NCBI GenBank assembly: GCA_024234575.1
Contig: JACKOB010000002.1
Coordinates: 310,001-374,000, forward strand
DNA length: 64,000 nucleotides
Direction: 5' to 3'
From: Hahellaceae bacterium
Lineage (GTDB): Bacteria > Pseudomonadota > Gammaproteobacteria > Pseudomonadales > Oleiphilaceae
The notes under the pieces are model-generated. The model saw only the letters and a program-made list of their open reading frames with translations. It did not search any database and was not told where the DNA came from. Positions 54,956 through 63,945 of the stretch are shown piece by piece. A program made the position numbers and the translations under genes. Position 1 is the stretch's first letter. The number at the start of each line of letters is the position of its first letter.

Positions 54956-55261
54956 ATGGCTAAACGTGATTTGCACAATGTACTGTTTCCAAAGCAGCGC
55001 AAAATTCTGACTCATTTTGGTGAAGACTTGCTGTTGGCTATGAAACGACGTGGTTTTACCAAAAAGCTGCTGTGTGAACGTACTGGTTTTGACCATAAAA
55101 CCGTGAACAAAGTCTTCGCAGGTGATCCGGGCGTTGCCATAGGCACTTACTTAAAGGTGATGGCCGTTCTTGGCATGGAAAGCAACTTTGCAGAAATGGC
55201 CGCTCATGATGAAGTGGGTATCAAGCTGCAAAACATAAAATTGCTGGAAGGTTCAAGATGA
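54956..55261 (+). CDS. HipB-like antitoxin
   Basis: A 101-residue DNA-binding protein that starts at the ATG 54956. The HTH is visible as KKLLCERTGFDHKTVNKVF (about 40-58). It overlaps hipA by four bases (ATGA), the standard antitoxin-toxin coupling. It should hold HipA inactive and repress the operon through the GGGAATATAGTCC sites. An alternative TTG start at 54920 is less likely for reasons given at the operators. Confidence 0.85.
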   Translation: MAKRDLHNVLFPKQRKILTHFGEDLLLAMKRRGFTKKLLCERTGFDHKTVNKVFAGDPGVAIGTYLKVMAVLGMESNFAEMAAHDEVGIKLQNIKLLEGSR

Positions 55262-56508
55262 GCCGTGAAATCGTCGAAGTCTATGCCGACTGGCAGCCAA
55301 TTGAGGCGCCTTTGCTAATAGGACAGCTGACTTACAGCGATTCAAGCCGAGGTGGCGTGTTTAGTTTTGCCTACGATAAAGCATTTTTAACCTCAGCTTT
55401 TCGCTTGCAAATTGATCCAATCCTAACGCTTCACTCCGGTGAACTCTATAACGATGAAGCCGATAAAAACTTTCGCGCATTTCTTGATTCATCGCCTGAT
55501 AGATGGGGGCGTATTTTAATGCAGCGGCGTGCGGCGATTGAGGCGCGCAAAGGCATTCGAGCAACAAGTCGATTAAACGAATTGGATTACCTGCTGGGCG
55601 TACATGACTCTTATCGGATGGGGGGGATTCGATTTAAGCGAGTAGGCGCGGATGCTTTTTTGGACGACAACTCTGAGTTTGCTGCACCACCAATGGCTTC
55701 TTTGCGAGAGCTAGAGCACGCAGCAATGCAGATTGAAAAAGACGATAACATCGACAGTGACGAGTATTACCGCTGGTTGAAAATGCTGATTTCTCCAGGC
55801 TCATCATTAGGTGGTGCAAGACCCAAGGCTTGTGTCGCAGATGAACAAGGCCACTTGTGGATTGCCAAGTTTCCCAATTTAAATGATACCCATGACGTGG
55901 GCGCGTGGGAGATGGTCTGTTATGAATTGGCTCTGGCGGCAGGTGTTGACATGTATCCAAGTGAGATCAGGCAACTTTCGTCACAGCACCATACCTTTTT
56001 AACCAAACGGTTTGATCGCGACGGTGAAAAGCGACTGCATTTTTCATCGGCCATGACACAGCTTCAATACTATGATGGTGAACAATCTCAAGGTGCCAGC
56101 TACTTAGAGATTGCTGAATTTATTTCCAATTGTGGTGCACAAACCGAAGCTGATTTAGCACAGTTATGGCGACGTATCGTGTTTAATATTGCGGTGTCCA
56201 ACACGGATGACCACCTGCGTAACCATGGGTTTTTATTAACAAAGAATGGCTGGAAGTTATCACCCGCTTATGATTTAAACCCGATAGTGGGTAAGCATGG
56301 CCTGCATCTGAATATTACCGATGCAGACAACGCTTTAGACTACCAATTAGCCTTTGACGTAAAAGACTTCTTCCGACTTTCGCAAACCCAAGCCACGCAA
56401 ATTTACGATGAAGTATTAATGGCGGTTAAGCAATGGCAAACCGTTGCTAAGCGGCTAGGGATCAGCCGAGCGGAGCAAGCCATGAAAGAATCAGCGTTTA
56501 ACGTCTGA
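55258..56508 (+). CDS. hipA: HipA-family serine/threonine kinase toxin
   Basis: A 416-residue HipA-like kinase. E. coli HipA phosphorylates glutamyl-tRNA synthetase and induces dormancy. The P-loop-like SPGSSLGGARPKAC (about 178-191), the ATP-binding KFPNLND, the catalytic VSNTDDHLRNHG and the metal-binding LSPAYDLNP are intact, so the kinase should be active. The N-terminal subdomain is complete. The substrate could differ from that of HipA. It is the second gene of the hipBA operon. Confidence 0.93.
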   Translation: MSREIVEVYADWQPIEAPLLIGQLTYSDSSRGGVFSFAYDKAFLTSAFRLQIDPILTLHSGELYNDEADKNFRAFLDSSPDRWGRILMQRRAAIEARKGIRATSRLNELDYLLGVHDSYRMGGIRFKRVGADAFLDDNSEFAAPPMASLRELEHAAMQIEKDDNIDSDEYYRWLKMLISPGSSLGGARPKACVADEQGHLWIAKFPNLNDTHDVGAWEMVCYELALAAGVDMYPSEIRQLSSQHHTFLTKRFDRDGEKRLHFSSAMTQLQYYDGEQSQGASYLEIAEFISNCGAQTEADLAQLWRRIVFNIAVSNTDDHLRNHGFLLTKNGWKLSPAYDLNPIVGKHGLHLNITDADNALDYQLAFDVKDFFRLSQTQATQIYDEVLMAVKQWQTVAKRLGISRAEQAMKESAFNV

Positions 56509-56710
56509 TGAACTATCAGGTGTTGAATTCCCGAGTGTGCACATGGGTCTATTTTTCTAAACGGAAAATATCCTTGCGCTATTATCAGCAGTTGATAAGA
56601 CATGCAGCTTATGTATAAGCGCACAGTCTTTTTATTGGCCAAGCGCTGTTTTATCTACTTGCTGGGAACCTAGTGAGCAAACGATTCGAGTAAGCTATGC
56701 GAGTAAAGCA

Positions 56711-57052
56711 ATGAAAAATGCAAAACAACCGCGCTGTGTAATAGGGATTAAAGGCCAAACGCCCGATCCCGATTACCCCGTCGATATCTGGTTCGACTCG
56801 CTTAAATCGGTGGCCAATGTGCTGTCGAAAGAAAACCAGCAGTTGTTAAAAGTGATTGCCGAACAACAGCCGCAATCAGTGACTGAGCTGGCAAAACTTA
56901 CTGGTCGAGCGGTCAGTAATGTGTCGAGAACTTTGAAAACATTGGGCAAGTACAACTTGGTTGAAATGCAAAAATCACAAAATGGATTGGCGGTAAAACT
57001 GCGATATCAATCGATGTTGTTATTGATCCAGCCATTAGAGTATAAGGGATAG
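56711..57052 (+). CDS. MarR/HVO_A0114-type HTH regulator
   Basis: A 113-residue winged-helix protein. The HTH is LKVIAEQQPQSVTELAKLTG followed by AVSNVSRTLKTL, and the N-terminal IWFDSLKSVANVLS is typical of HVO_A0114-like DNA-binding proteins. Its relatives often serve as antitoxins of DUF6516-type (TumE-like) toxins, but no such toxin precedes it; only 200 bp of non-coding DNA does. It ends one base before the helicase gene, so its present partner seems to be the helicase-nuclease pair, which it probably regulates. Confidence 0.75.
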   Translation: MKNAKQPRCVIGIKGQTPDPDYPVDIWFDSLKSVANVLSKENQQLLKVIAEQQPQSVTELAKLTGRAVSNVSRTLKTLGKYNLVEMQKSQNGLAVKLRYQSMLLLIQPLEYKG

Positions 57053-57053
57053 T

Positions 57054-60000
57054 ATGCAACAGGTCGGAATTTATGAGCAGCTAATAACGCAACTTATCGC
57101 CAGTCGAATTGACCGAGAGCGATTTTATATCGGCGAACGTGAGCTCAATAGCAGTGAAGCATCCGTCTGGCTATCACGTTTCTTATCACACATTCTTGAG
57201 TATGCGATTGAGTCTGTCCCCTCTAGTAATGATCGTCTGCAACAGCAAATTGCTTTATCCAATCATTTGTTAGTCTGGCTAAAAACACAAATTCAAGATA
57301 AGGATTTTATTGAAGACAATTTGCTTGCCAGCCAAGGTAAAATTCTGACTGCGCTCTATGAGCTCGAAAATCCTGTCTCAGCCGATTTAAAAAATTATAT
57401 TAACGACATTTTTCCGTTAACCGGACTAACTCAAAGCGAGCTGTTTTGTGGCAGTAATGCGGGATTGTCGCTTGAATCTGAATTGAAGCGAGAGATCCTG
57501 TCAGCGGATAAAATCTACTGGTTAGTGTCATTTATTAAGTGGGCAGGAATACGGATCTTTCGGAAAGAGCTTGAGGAATTTACTGCCAGCGGCCGTGAAT
57601 TAAAAATTATCACCACCTCATACATGGGGGCAACTGACGCGAAAGCGGTTGAGTATCTGGCGAGTTTACCCAATACCGAAGTGAAGCTAAGTTACAACAC
57701 TGAGCGGGAACGTCTACATGCAAAGAGCTATCTATTTTTGCGCAACACGGGCTACCACACTGGTTATATCGGATCGTCCAATCTTTCCCATTCAGCGTTA
57801 ACCAATGGCTTAGAGTGGAATTTAAAAATTACTTCCCAAGAAATCCCACACATTATCAATAAATCATTGAGCACCTTTGAAACCTATTGGGCTTCTAATG
57901 ATTTTGAACACTTTAGTGGCGATGCAACAAGCAGTGAAAAACTTAAAAAAGCCTTGAGCCAGCAGCGGGGGGATTATGAGGCCAGCCCAACGCACTTCTT
58001 TGATATCTCGCCGTTTCCTCATCAAAGTGACATTTTGGAACAATTGGCCGTTGAACGTAATCTACATCAACGTTTTCGTAATTTAGTGGTAGCGGCAACT
58101 GGCACCGGAAAAACCCTAATTTCAGCCTTTGATTTTGCGCGTTTTATCAAAGATAAACCGCAAGCAAATTTCTTATTTGTTGCGCACCGAGAAGAAATCT
58201 TAAAGCAAGCCAGATCTGCGTATCGTGGGGTATTGCGTAATGGTGCTTTTGGTGAACTTTGGGTGGGTGGCCATACACCAGAGCACTATCGGCAGTTGTT
58301 TGTTTCTATCCAAACACTTAACAATCAACTGGATCAGCTTAACCTAACTGCTGACTATTATGACTACATTGTCATTGATGAAGTGCACCATATTGCCGCG
58401 ACAAGCTATCGTGCACTGCTGGAGCATTTTTCCCCAGCTCTATTACTCGGCCTTACCGCAACACCAGAGCGCCATGATGGTGGAGATATTCTAGCGGATT
58501 TTGGTGGTGTGATTGCCGCTGAAATTCGTTTGCCGGAGGCGATTAATCGTCGTCACCTTTGTCCATTTCAGTATTTTGGTATTGATGATGATACTGATCT
58601 TCGCACCATTGCGTGGAGTCGGGGGCGTTACGACATTGCCCAGCTGACTAATCTCTATACCCACAACCAAACGCGTTTTAACAAAATCTTACTCAGTATG
58701 CAGGAAATTCTGACAGATATTAGCAAAATGAAAGCGCTAGCTTTTTGTGTGAGTAAAGAGCACGCCCAGTACATGACACAACAACTCTTGTTAAAAGGCA
58801 TTAAAGCGGATGTTCTGACCAGTGATAACAGCCACGAGCGGCAACAAAAGCAGCAAGCTATTCGTTCTGGCAGCATTAACGTGCTTTGTGTGGTCGATAT
58901 CTTCAATGAAGGTGTCGATATTCCCGAAGTCGATACCTTATTGTTTTTACGACCTACAGAAAGTCTGACCATTTTCTTGCAACAGCTTGGACGAGGTTTG
59001 CGTTTAGCGGACGGTAAAGAGTGCTGCACCGTGTTGGATTTTGTTGGCAACTCACGTCCTGAATATGACTTTGCCAATAAATTTAGAGCCTTGGTGGGTA
59101 AAAGTCATCGAGCGATCAGCGAAGAAATAAAGCAAGGGTTCCCCCATGCGCCACTGGGTTGCAGGATTGAGTTGAGCAAGCGCACGCAAGAAATGGTGCT
59201 CAGCAATATTCGTCAAGCTTCATTAACGTTGAAGCGCCTAGTCGCGATGATCCGCCAATATCCTCAGCATTCCACACTGCCGTTAACCTTGTCTAATTTC
59301 TTAACCCTAAATCCTCACATCGACTTGAATGAGCTTTATAAGCGAGGGAGTTGGTCGCAGCTGGTTCAGCAAGCTAAAGATGAAATCAACGAAAATTCAG
59401 CTGATGAAGAACTGCTGAACATACTTAGAAAGGCCATTCATAACCGAATTTTAACCTGCGATGACCATGCCTATTTGAGTTTCTTAAAACTGCTTTGCCA
59501 AAATAACTTTGTTGTTAAAAATGCTAGTCATCGCCATGCCTTGATGTGTCATTACGATTTTTGGCAGAAAACAGGGCCTGAATGTGGATTCGATTCCATT
59601 GAACAGAGCTTAGCGAAACTGAAAGCTTGCGAGTTAAAAGCAGAACTATTGGACGTTGTGAATTGGCAGCTTGCGCAAACCAAGCATGAACAACCAGCAA
59701 TGCAAGCTTTGCCTGAGGTTTCACTAAGGCTGCATGCACGTTATGCGCGTGAGCAAATATTGGTGGCATTTGGTGCGACCACATTTGAGCGCCAGCCGCC
59801 AGCGCGCGAAGGTGTGTTTCTACTGAAAGATCAAAATATTGAACTGATGTTTGTCACCTTAGACAAAAATGAAAAGCAGTTCTCGCCAACCACCATGTAT
59901 CACGATTACGCGATTAACGAACATCTCTTTCACTGGCAGTCGCAAAATAGCGCAAGGCCAGACAAGGGGCGCGGTTTGGAATACATCCAACATCAAGAAA

Positions 60001-60194
60001 ATGGTAAGCGCCTGTTTTTATTTGTGCGTGAACAAACTAAAGATGAATTTGGCCGCACTATGGGTTTTGTGAATTATGGTGAAGTGGAATACGTATCGCA
60101 TACAGGCTCACAACCAATGAGCATTACTTGGCAGTTAAAAGAGCCAATGCCGCACTTTATGTGGCAACAAGCGGCGAAGTTGGCTGTGGGATAA
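57054..60194 (+). CDS. PLD-DEAD/DEAH helicase-DUF3427 protein
   Basis: A 1046-residue multidomain protein. Residues about 120-290 are a phospholipase-D-type nuclease domain with a single HKD-like motif (LHAKSYLF, then GSSNLSHSAL). The SF2 helicase has Walker A VAATGTGKTLIS (about 345), motif II VIDEVHHIAA, motif III GLTATPERHDGG and motif VI LGRGLRLADGKE. The C-terminal 250 residues belong to DUF3427. All helicase motifs are kept. The domain order is that of restriction-like proteins in defence islands. It is followed 5 bp later by a DUF2357/DUF524 nuclease gene. A role as a restriction or abortive-infection enzyme is inference from architecture. Confidence 0.88.
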   Translation: MQQVGIYEQLITQLIASRIDRERFYIGERELNSSEASVWLSRFLSHILEYAIESVPSSNDRLQQQIALSNHLLVWLKTQIQDKDFIEDNLLASQGKILTALYELENPVSADLKNYINDIFPLTGLTQSELFCGSNAGLSLESELKREILSADKIYWLVSFIKWAGIRIFRKELEEFTASGRELKIITTSYMGATDAKAVEYLASLPNTEVKLSYNTERERLHAKSYLFLRNTGYHTGYIGSSNLSHSALTNGLEWNLKITSQEIPHIINKSLSTFETYWASNDFEHFSGDATSSEKLKKALSQQRGDYEASPTHFFDISPFPHQSDILEQLAVERNLHQRFRNLVVAATGTGKTLISAFDFARFIKDKPQANFLFVAHREEILKQARSAYRGVLRNGAFGELWVGGHTPEHYRQLFVSIQTLNNQLDQLNLTADYYDYIVIDEVHHIAATSYRALLEHFSPALLLGLTATPERHDGGDILADFGGVIAAEIRLPEAINRRHLCPFQYFGIDDDTDLRTIAWSRGRYDIAQLTNLYTHNQTRFNKILLSMQEILTDISKMKALAFCVSKEHAQYMTQQLLLKGIKADVLTSDNSHERQQKQQAIRSGSINVLCVVDIFNEGVDIPEVDTLLFLRPTESLTIFLQQLGRGLRLADGKECCTVLDFVGNSRPEYDFANKFRALVGKSHRAISEEIKQGFPHAPLGCRIELSKRTQEMVLSNIRQASLTLKRLVAMIRQYPQHSTLPLTLSNFLTLNPHIDLNELYKRGSWSQLVQQAKDEINENSADEELLNILRKAIHNRILTCDDHAYLSFLKLLCQNNFVVKNASHRHALMCHYDFWQKTGPECGFDSIEQSLAKLKACELKAELLDVVNWQLAQTKHEQPAMQALPEVSLRLHARYAREQILVAFGATTFERQPPAREGVFLLKDQNIELMFVTLDKNEKQFSPTTMYHDYAINEHLFHWQSQNSARPDKGRGLEYIQHQENGKRLFLFVREQTKDEFGRTMGFVNYGEVEYVSHTGSQPMSITWQLKEPMPHFMWQQAAKLAVG

Positions 60195-60199
60195 TTATC

Positions 60200-61942
60200 A
60201 TGACGCATTTAGCCATTGATAAGGTTTACCCCCTTTGGCGCTTTAGCTTGGTCGAAAAAAAGCAACTGAGTGTTGATACCCCTGAAAACCGCTTTATCAA
60301 AATGGCGGTGAGTAAAAGCAAGCGGCAATTAGCGGAATTTGAACAAAAGCTTAGGCAAAGTAACCAAGCGCCAGAGCGTCAACAATTATCGGATTCATTT
60401 TTAAATGAGCTGCATAGTTGGCAACAGCCGCTGCAAAAAGTGTTAGGCCAAAGTTTTTTAAAAGAGGTTGGCGCATACACAGGGTTAAGCCGCGAGTCGT
60501 TAGTGCTACAGCAAAAAACGGGTTACAGCGCGGTGTATCGCGTTTGGCAAGAGCTGAAATTTTATTTAGATGTGTTTGGCAATCAGTCGAGCATTTCGAT
60601 GAAGTCAGTGGCCGAGATTTATGAAGTTTGGTGCTTTTTGTGTTTGAAACAGATTTTAGAGCAGGATCTTGGCTTCAAGTTGGTGGAAAACGGTGCGGCA
60701 CAGTTAAAAACAAATGATTTTTTTGAGTACAGTTTTAAAGAAGATGGTTTGAGAGGCGCGTTTCGTTTTAAACGTAGCGATGGTGTCACTGCAAGGCTAG
60801 CACACGAGCCAGTATTCAATAAAGACGGTGTAATTCGGTCGTATGTAGTTAACCAAAAACCGGATATTGTGTTGGAAGTGACATTGCCTAAAAGTGAAAG
60901 TTCAGACTCATCAGAAGAAAAGCAGTTTATTTGGCTGTTTGATGCCAAGTATCGCATTAAAACCGAGAAAAACCGCTTTGATGACAGCAATGAAGATATC
61001 GAAAGTACGGATTACGTACCAGAGGACGCCATCAACCAAATGCACCGTTATCGGGATGCCCTGATTCGTTTATCAGAGCCGCGCTTGTCTGAGTCTCCAT
61101 CCAGTACAATCGCAGGCCAACCTGCTGAAAAAAGCCGCCCAGTTTTTGGTGCGTTTGCTTTATACCCAGGCTTTTTTGATCAAGCCACAACACCCAACCC
61201 CTACGCAGCCGCTATAGAAGAAGTGGGTATTGGCGCATTTGCCCTTTTACCTAGTCAAAATAGGCCTAGCCAAAATGACCCCAGTCAAACAGATCCTAGC
61301 CAGACTGAGAGCGGGTATTCCGGTCACCAGTGGTTGCTAGAATTCCTGCAAGCGCAAATTGGCACAGCGCCGAATGCACAAACAGGGCAAAACAATGAAG
61401 CCATGTATCCTGTGGCTGGCATGGCGGAAAGGTTCTACGTACAAGAAGCAGAACGCATACCGTATTATGGCATGCGCCAAGTGCTGTACCCTGATTTGAC
61501 GATGACAGTGGCATTGGGCAAATATAATGACAGATTCATAGATTGCTTTGAGAAGTTTAAAGATGAGGAATTACACTTTTATCACCTTCCAGTTTCGACA
61601 TTTGAATTAAATTTTAAATCCCATGTTGTTAATGAGATTAGATACTTAGCGTTGATTCCAAATTATCAAATGAGCCGCGATATTAGACTAGTCTGGCCAA
61701 TTAGAGATGTTCAATATGTAAAGAGACGAGAAATCGAATTATCCATCACAGGATATGAAAGTGACTCTGATGAGCCTTATATATTGTTTGAACTGGGTAA
61801 ACCTTTTTCTTTGAAAGCTCCGGTTGTTTTCCAGCCTAATGGTAGGTTTAGGCATTCGATAAAAATCACTACAATGGAGCAATTAGAACGAGCAGAGTAC
61901 TTAAATCAAGCCAAAGCAGTTTACCTAGAGGCTTTGGCATGA
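60200..61942 (+). CDS. DUF2357/DUF524 PD-(D/E)xK-type nuclease protein
   Basis: A 580-residue protein of the COG1700 group. The N-terminal region (ENRFIKMAVSKSKRQL, VAEIYEVWCFLCLKQIL) matches DUF2357. The central nuclease core shows PDIVLEV and LFDAKYRIK, the D...(D/E)xK triad, and INQMHRYRDAL is a third family motif. A tandem SQN/SQT-rich linker (near residue 355-372) follows, then a C-terminal domain of unknown type. In other loci DUF2357 proteins are paired with McrB-like GTPases; here the partner is the helicase 5 bp upstream. I start at ATG 60200, not at an earlier ATG inside the helicase gene. Confidence 0.82.
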   Translation: MTHLAIDKVYPLWRFSLVEKKQLSVDTPENRFIKMAVSKSKRQLAEFEQKLRQSNQAPERQQLSDSFLNELHSWQQPLQKVLGQSFLKEVGAYTGLSRESLVLQQKTGYSAVYRVWQELKFYLDVFGNQSSISMKSVAEIYEVWCFLCLKQILEQDLGFKLVENGAAQLKTNDFFEYSFKEDGLRGAFRFKRSDGVTARLAHEPVFNKDGVIRSYVVNQKPDIVLEVTLPKSESSDSSEEKQFIWLFDAKYRIKTEKNRFDDSNEDIESTDYVPEDAINQMHRYRDALIRLSEPRLSESPSSTIAGQPAEKSRPVFGAFALYPGFFDQATTPNPYAAAIEEVGIGAFALLPSQNRPSQNDPSQTDPSQTESGYSGHQWLLEFLQAQIGTAPNAQTGQNNEAMYPVAGMAERFYVQEAERIPYYGMRQVLYPDLTMTVALGKYNDRFIDCFEKFKDEELHFYHLPVSTFELNFKSHVVNEIRYLALIPNYQMSRDIRLVWPIRDVQYVKRREIELSITGYESDSDEPYILFELGKPFSLKAPVVFQPNGRFRHSIKITTMEQLERAEYLNQAKAVYLEALA

Positions 61943-61999
61943 GTGGGTATGGGTTTTTAAATATGACTTTGTTCATTTAATAGTATTGGTAAGGTAAAT

Positions 62000-62155
62000 A
62001 TGGTACCAGCTCAACCTAAAATTTATCATATTGTTCATGTAGACAGACTCGCTTCTATTTTGGCATCTCAAGGATTGTTATGTGGTGTGAGTGATGGCGA
62101 GTGTGTGACTCAACGGGCAAAATGGCAGTTGTTCGTTATTCCGAACAACTGCTAA
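62000..62155 (+). pseudogene. Truncated DarT-like (DUF4433) toxin 5' end
   Basis: After the ATG at 62000 the first 28 codons (QPKIYHIVHVDRLASILASQ, then GLLC) match the N-terminus of DarT, the DNA ADP-ribosyltransferase toxin. From about codon 29 the sequence no longer resembles DarT, and it stops at 62153-62155. The NAD-binding and catalytic parts are missing and no DarG antitoxin follows. It is a broken relic of a darTG module. An 11-bp inverted repeat overlaps its end. Confidence 0.6.
62125..62152. repeat. 11-bp inverted repeat
   Basis: GCAGTTGTTCG (62125-62135) and CGAACAACTGC (62142-62152) form a perfect stem with the loop TTATTC. The T/A tract nearby is AAGTAAAAAG, which gives no clear terminator on the plus strand. 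It falls at the junction where darT homology ends. Confidence 0.55.
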
Positions 62156-62321
62156 GTAAAAAGTGACATCAAATAATATCGAGCTATTTGGCACTTTTGA
62201 TATTAAAATCGCACCAACAATACCCCTCCCGCTACCCGTTAGAACAGCGCCCTGTGAGGGGTTACTTGTTTCTGTAATCTAGTTTCGTCTTTCGTACTTG
62301 TGATTTTGGGGTAGCAATTTG

Positions 62322-62882
62322 TTACTCGTTGGCCCCCTCATCATTGAGGGTACCAAAATTCGCTTTCATCCACACCTCATTCTCCGGCCCACAAAGGTGG
62401 TGCAGCAGCGCTAGGTTGATCTGGTGGCTGATCACATTGCCGTTTCGTTTTCGGTTGTCTTTTCTTAAACCGCGCAGTAACAAACCCGCACATGATTTGC
62501 CCATTTGCTCCGGCGAATTGGGCAGGCAAAAGGCACGGTTTTGCTGTTTGGGGTGCAAAGTAGCGCGCTTTCCTGTTTTAGACAAAGCCGTAATGCACCA
62601 AAAGATATAGGCGTTAGCCGGTGTGTTTGCTTGCAATGTTCTGGTTTGAATTGTGCCATCCACATATACCGGTAACAAATGTGCCGGTAACAAAACTAAC
62701 CCGCCCTGCACTTGGCGATCAACCTCAGGTAAAGGTAGCCAATACAGGTTTGGCCATTGCTCGGAGCTTTGCCACTGTTCCACAATCACTTGCGCGCCAT
62801 GCCCAACCAATAAAGCGACCACCTGCTGTATCCACTCTCTGCAATAATCGTTACCACTTGCCCACAACACGTCATTTATCAC
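62322..62882 (-). CDS. Unknown protein in the second island
   Basis: A 186-residue soluble protein that I do not recognise. The first half (EWIQQVVALLVGHGAQVIVEQW, then GGLVLLPAHLLPVYVDGTI) has alternating helix and strand as in Rossmann-like folds. The second half is basic (RGLRKDNRKRNGN) and ends acidic. No catalytic motif is evident. It stands alone between the darT relic and a 750-bp hairpin-rich non-coding region. Its base composition is richer in GC than the AT-rich genes around it, which hints at separate acquisition. Confidence 0.55.
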   Translation of the reverse strand: MINDVLWASGNDYCREWIQQVVALLVGHGAQVIVEQWQSSEQWPNLYWLPLPEVDRQVQGGLVLLPAHLLPVYVDGTIQTRTLQANTPANAYIFWCITALSKTGKRATLHPKQQNRAFCLPNSPEQMGKSCAGLLLRGLRKDNRKRNGNVISHQINLALLHHLCGPENEVWMKANFGTLNDEGANE

Positions 62883-63041
62883 CTTGTTGGTTTTTCATGC
62901 TGTCTATTTTCAGTGGTTGGATGTAGACGCGGTGGTGAATTAGATGAAAGAAATGGCCATCAAACTAACCAGTCAAATCAGGTTTTTTGTTATGGCTTGT
63001 GCGCGGCTAACTATCTGAAATACATAGTCCAATGCGGCTCT

Positions 63042-63265
63042 GTTTGGCGATATTCAGCTATAGCAAAAAATTCGAGACGCCAAACGATCGTTTGCATTCT
63101 GGGTTAGAAAAAACAAACGGTTTGTCGGTTGGTACTGAGGTTGGTTTAGGGTGCAAAAAGTGCCAAATCTTACTTTGCGCCAGCACCGGCAAGGCTTAGC
63201 AGCGTTGGATTTCAATCGAGACGCCAAACAGTAAATGGGCTAATTTCCCTGTTTGGCGTTTCGAT
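63042..63265. repeat. CCAAAC/GTTTGG hairpin cluster
   Basis: The 751-bp stretch 62883-63633 has no supported gene but contains repeated elements. GTTTGGCG (63042-63049) faces CGCCAAAC (63078-63085); CAAACGATCGTTTG is a perfect palindrome (63081-63094); ACAAACGGTTTGT follows near 63113; TCGAGACGCCAAAC recurs at 63072-63085 and 63216-63229. The second copy heads a 17-bp inverted repeat (63215-63231 with 63249-63265, one mismatch). These may be protein-binding sites, structured RNA or a recombination region. Confidence 0.5.
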
Positions 63266-63633
63266 CCGAAAACCAAACGGATAGTGGTTTTGGCGTATGG
63301 GTATACAGGCATGGGGAAGTGTGTGGCGACTGTTTAAACTCATGAAATGGCAAATGACGCACAGGGGGGAGATAGCATCAATTGGCCAAGGTGGGTAATA
63401 GGGGTGGTTGAATCGTCTTAAAGCGAGGTATTTTGTAAACTAGCCACTCTAATTACTACCCCATTGTCCCGTCTGTCCACAGCAAGTGAGTACGCGCCTT
63501 ATAGGTTATATATAATTACATATCAAAATGCACTTTATGATATATAATAAATAATCGCCCTTGTGTTCATTGGATTAGGGTGATATGTTTTTGCATATAA
63601 TTAATCTTCAGTGATGCATTAAGGCGTATCGAA

Positions 63634-63945
63634 ATGAGCTATGTAACAGAGCAGATACTACAAAGCCTTCGAGAAGCTCGGGGACGTAAGGGATTTAGCC
63701 AAAGAGAACTGAGCGCGCGTTCGGGTGTGCCTCAAAGCCATATATCGAAAATCGAGTCTGGCTGCGTTGATTTAAGAATGTCTAGTTTGATTGCTCTGGC
63801 CCGTGTACTCGACCTAGAGTTATTTGTTGCGCCAAAAAAATCTGTACCTGCAATTAAGTCGATCATTCGAAGCAGCCAAGGCATCAGCGATAAAGGTGAG
63901 CAAATGTCGCCCGCATATCAGTTAGTGGAAGACGACGATGACTAA
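63634..63945 (+). CDS. HipB-like antitoxin of a second hipBA pair
   Basis: A 103-residue Xre-type protein. The HTH is GFSQRELSARSGVPQSHISK, and the acidic tail ends EDDDD. It overlaps a following hipA start by eight bases. AT-rich dyad-like sequence upstream (TATATAATTACATATC and GATATATAATA around 63508-63548) could be its operator. With hipA beginning at 63938, this is a second, sequence-divergent toxin-antitoxin pair in the same island. Confidence 0.85.
   Translation: MSYVTEQILQSLREARGRKGFSQRELSARSGVPQSHISKIESGCVDLRMSSLIALARVLDLELFVAPKKSVPAIKSIIRSSQGISDKGEQMSPAYQLVEDDDD

Noticed and set aside
62125..62155. Integron attC site
   Set aside because: The palindrome lacks the paired core sites (RYYYAAC...GTTRRRY) and no integron integrase is present.
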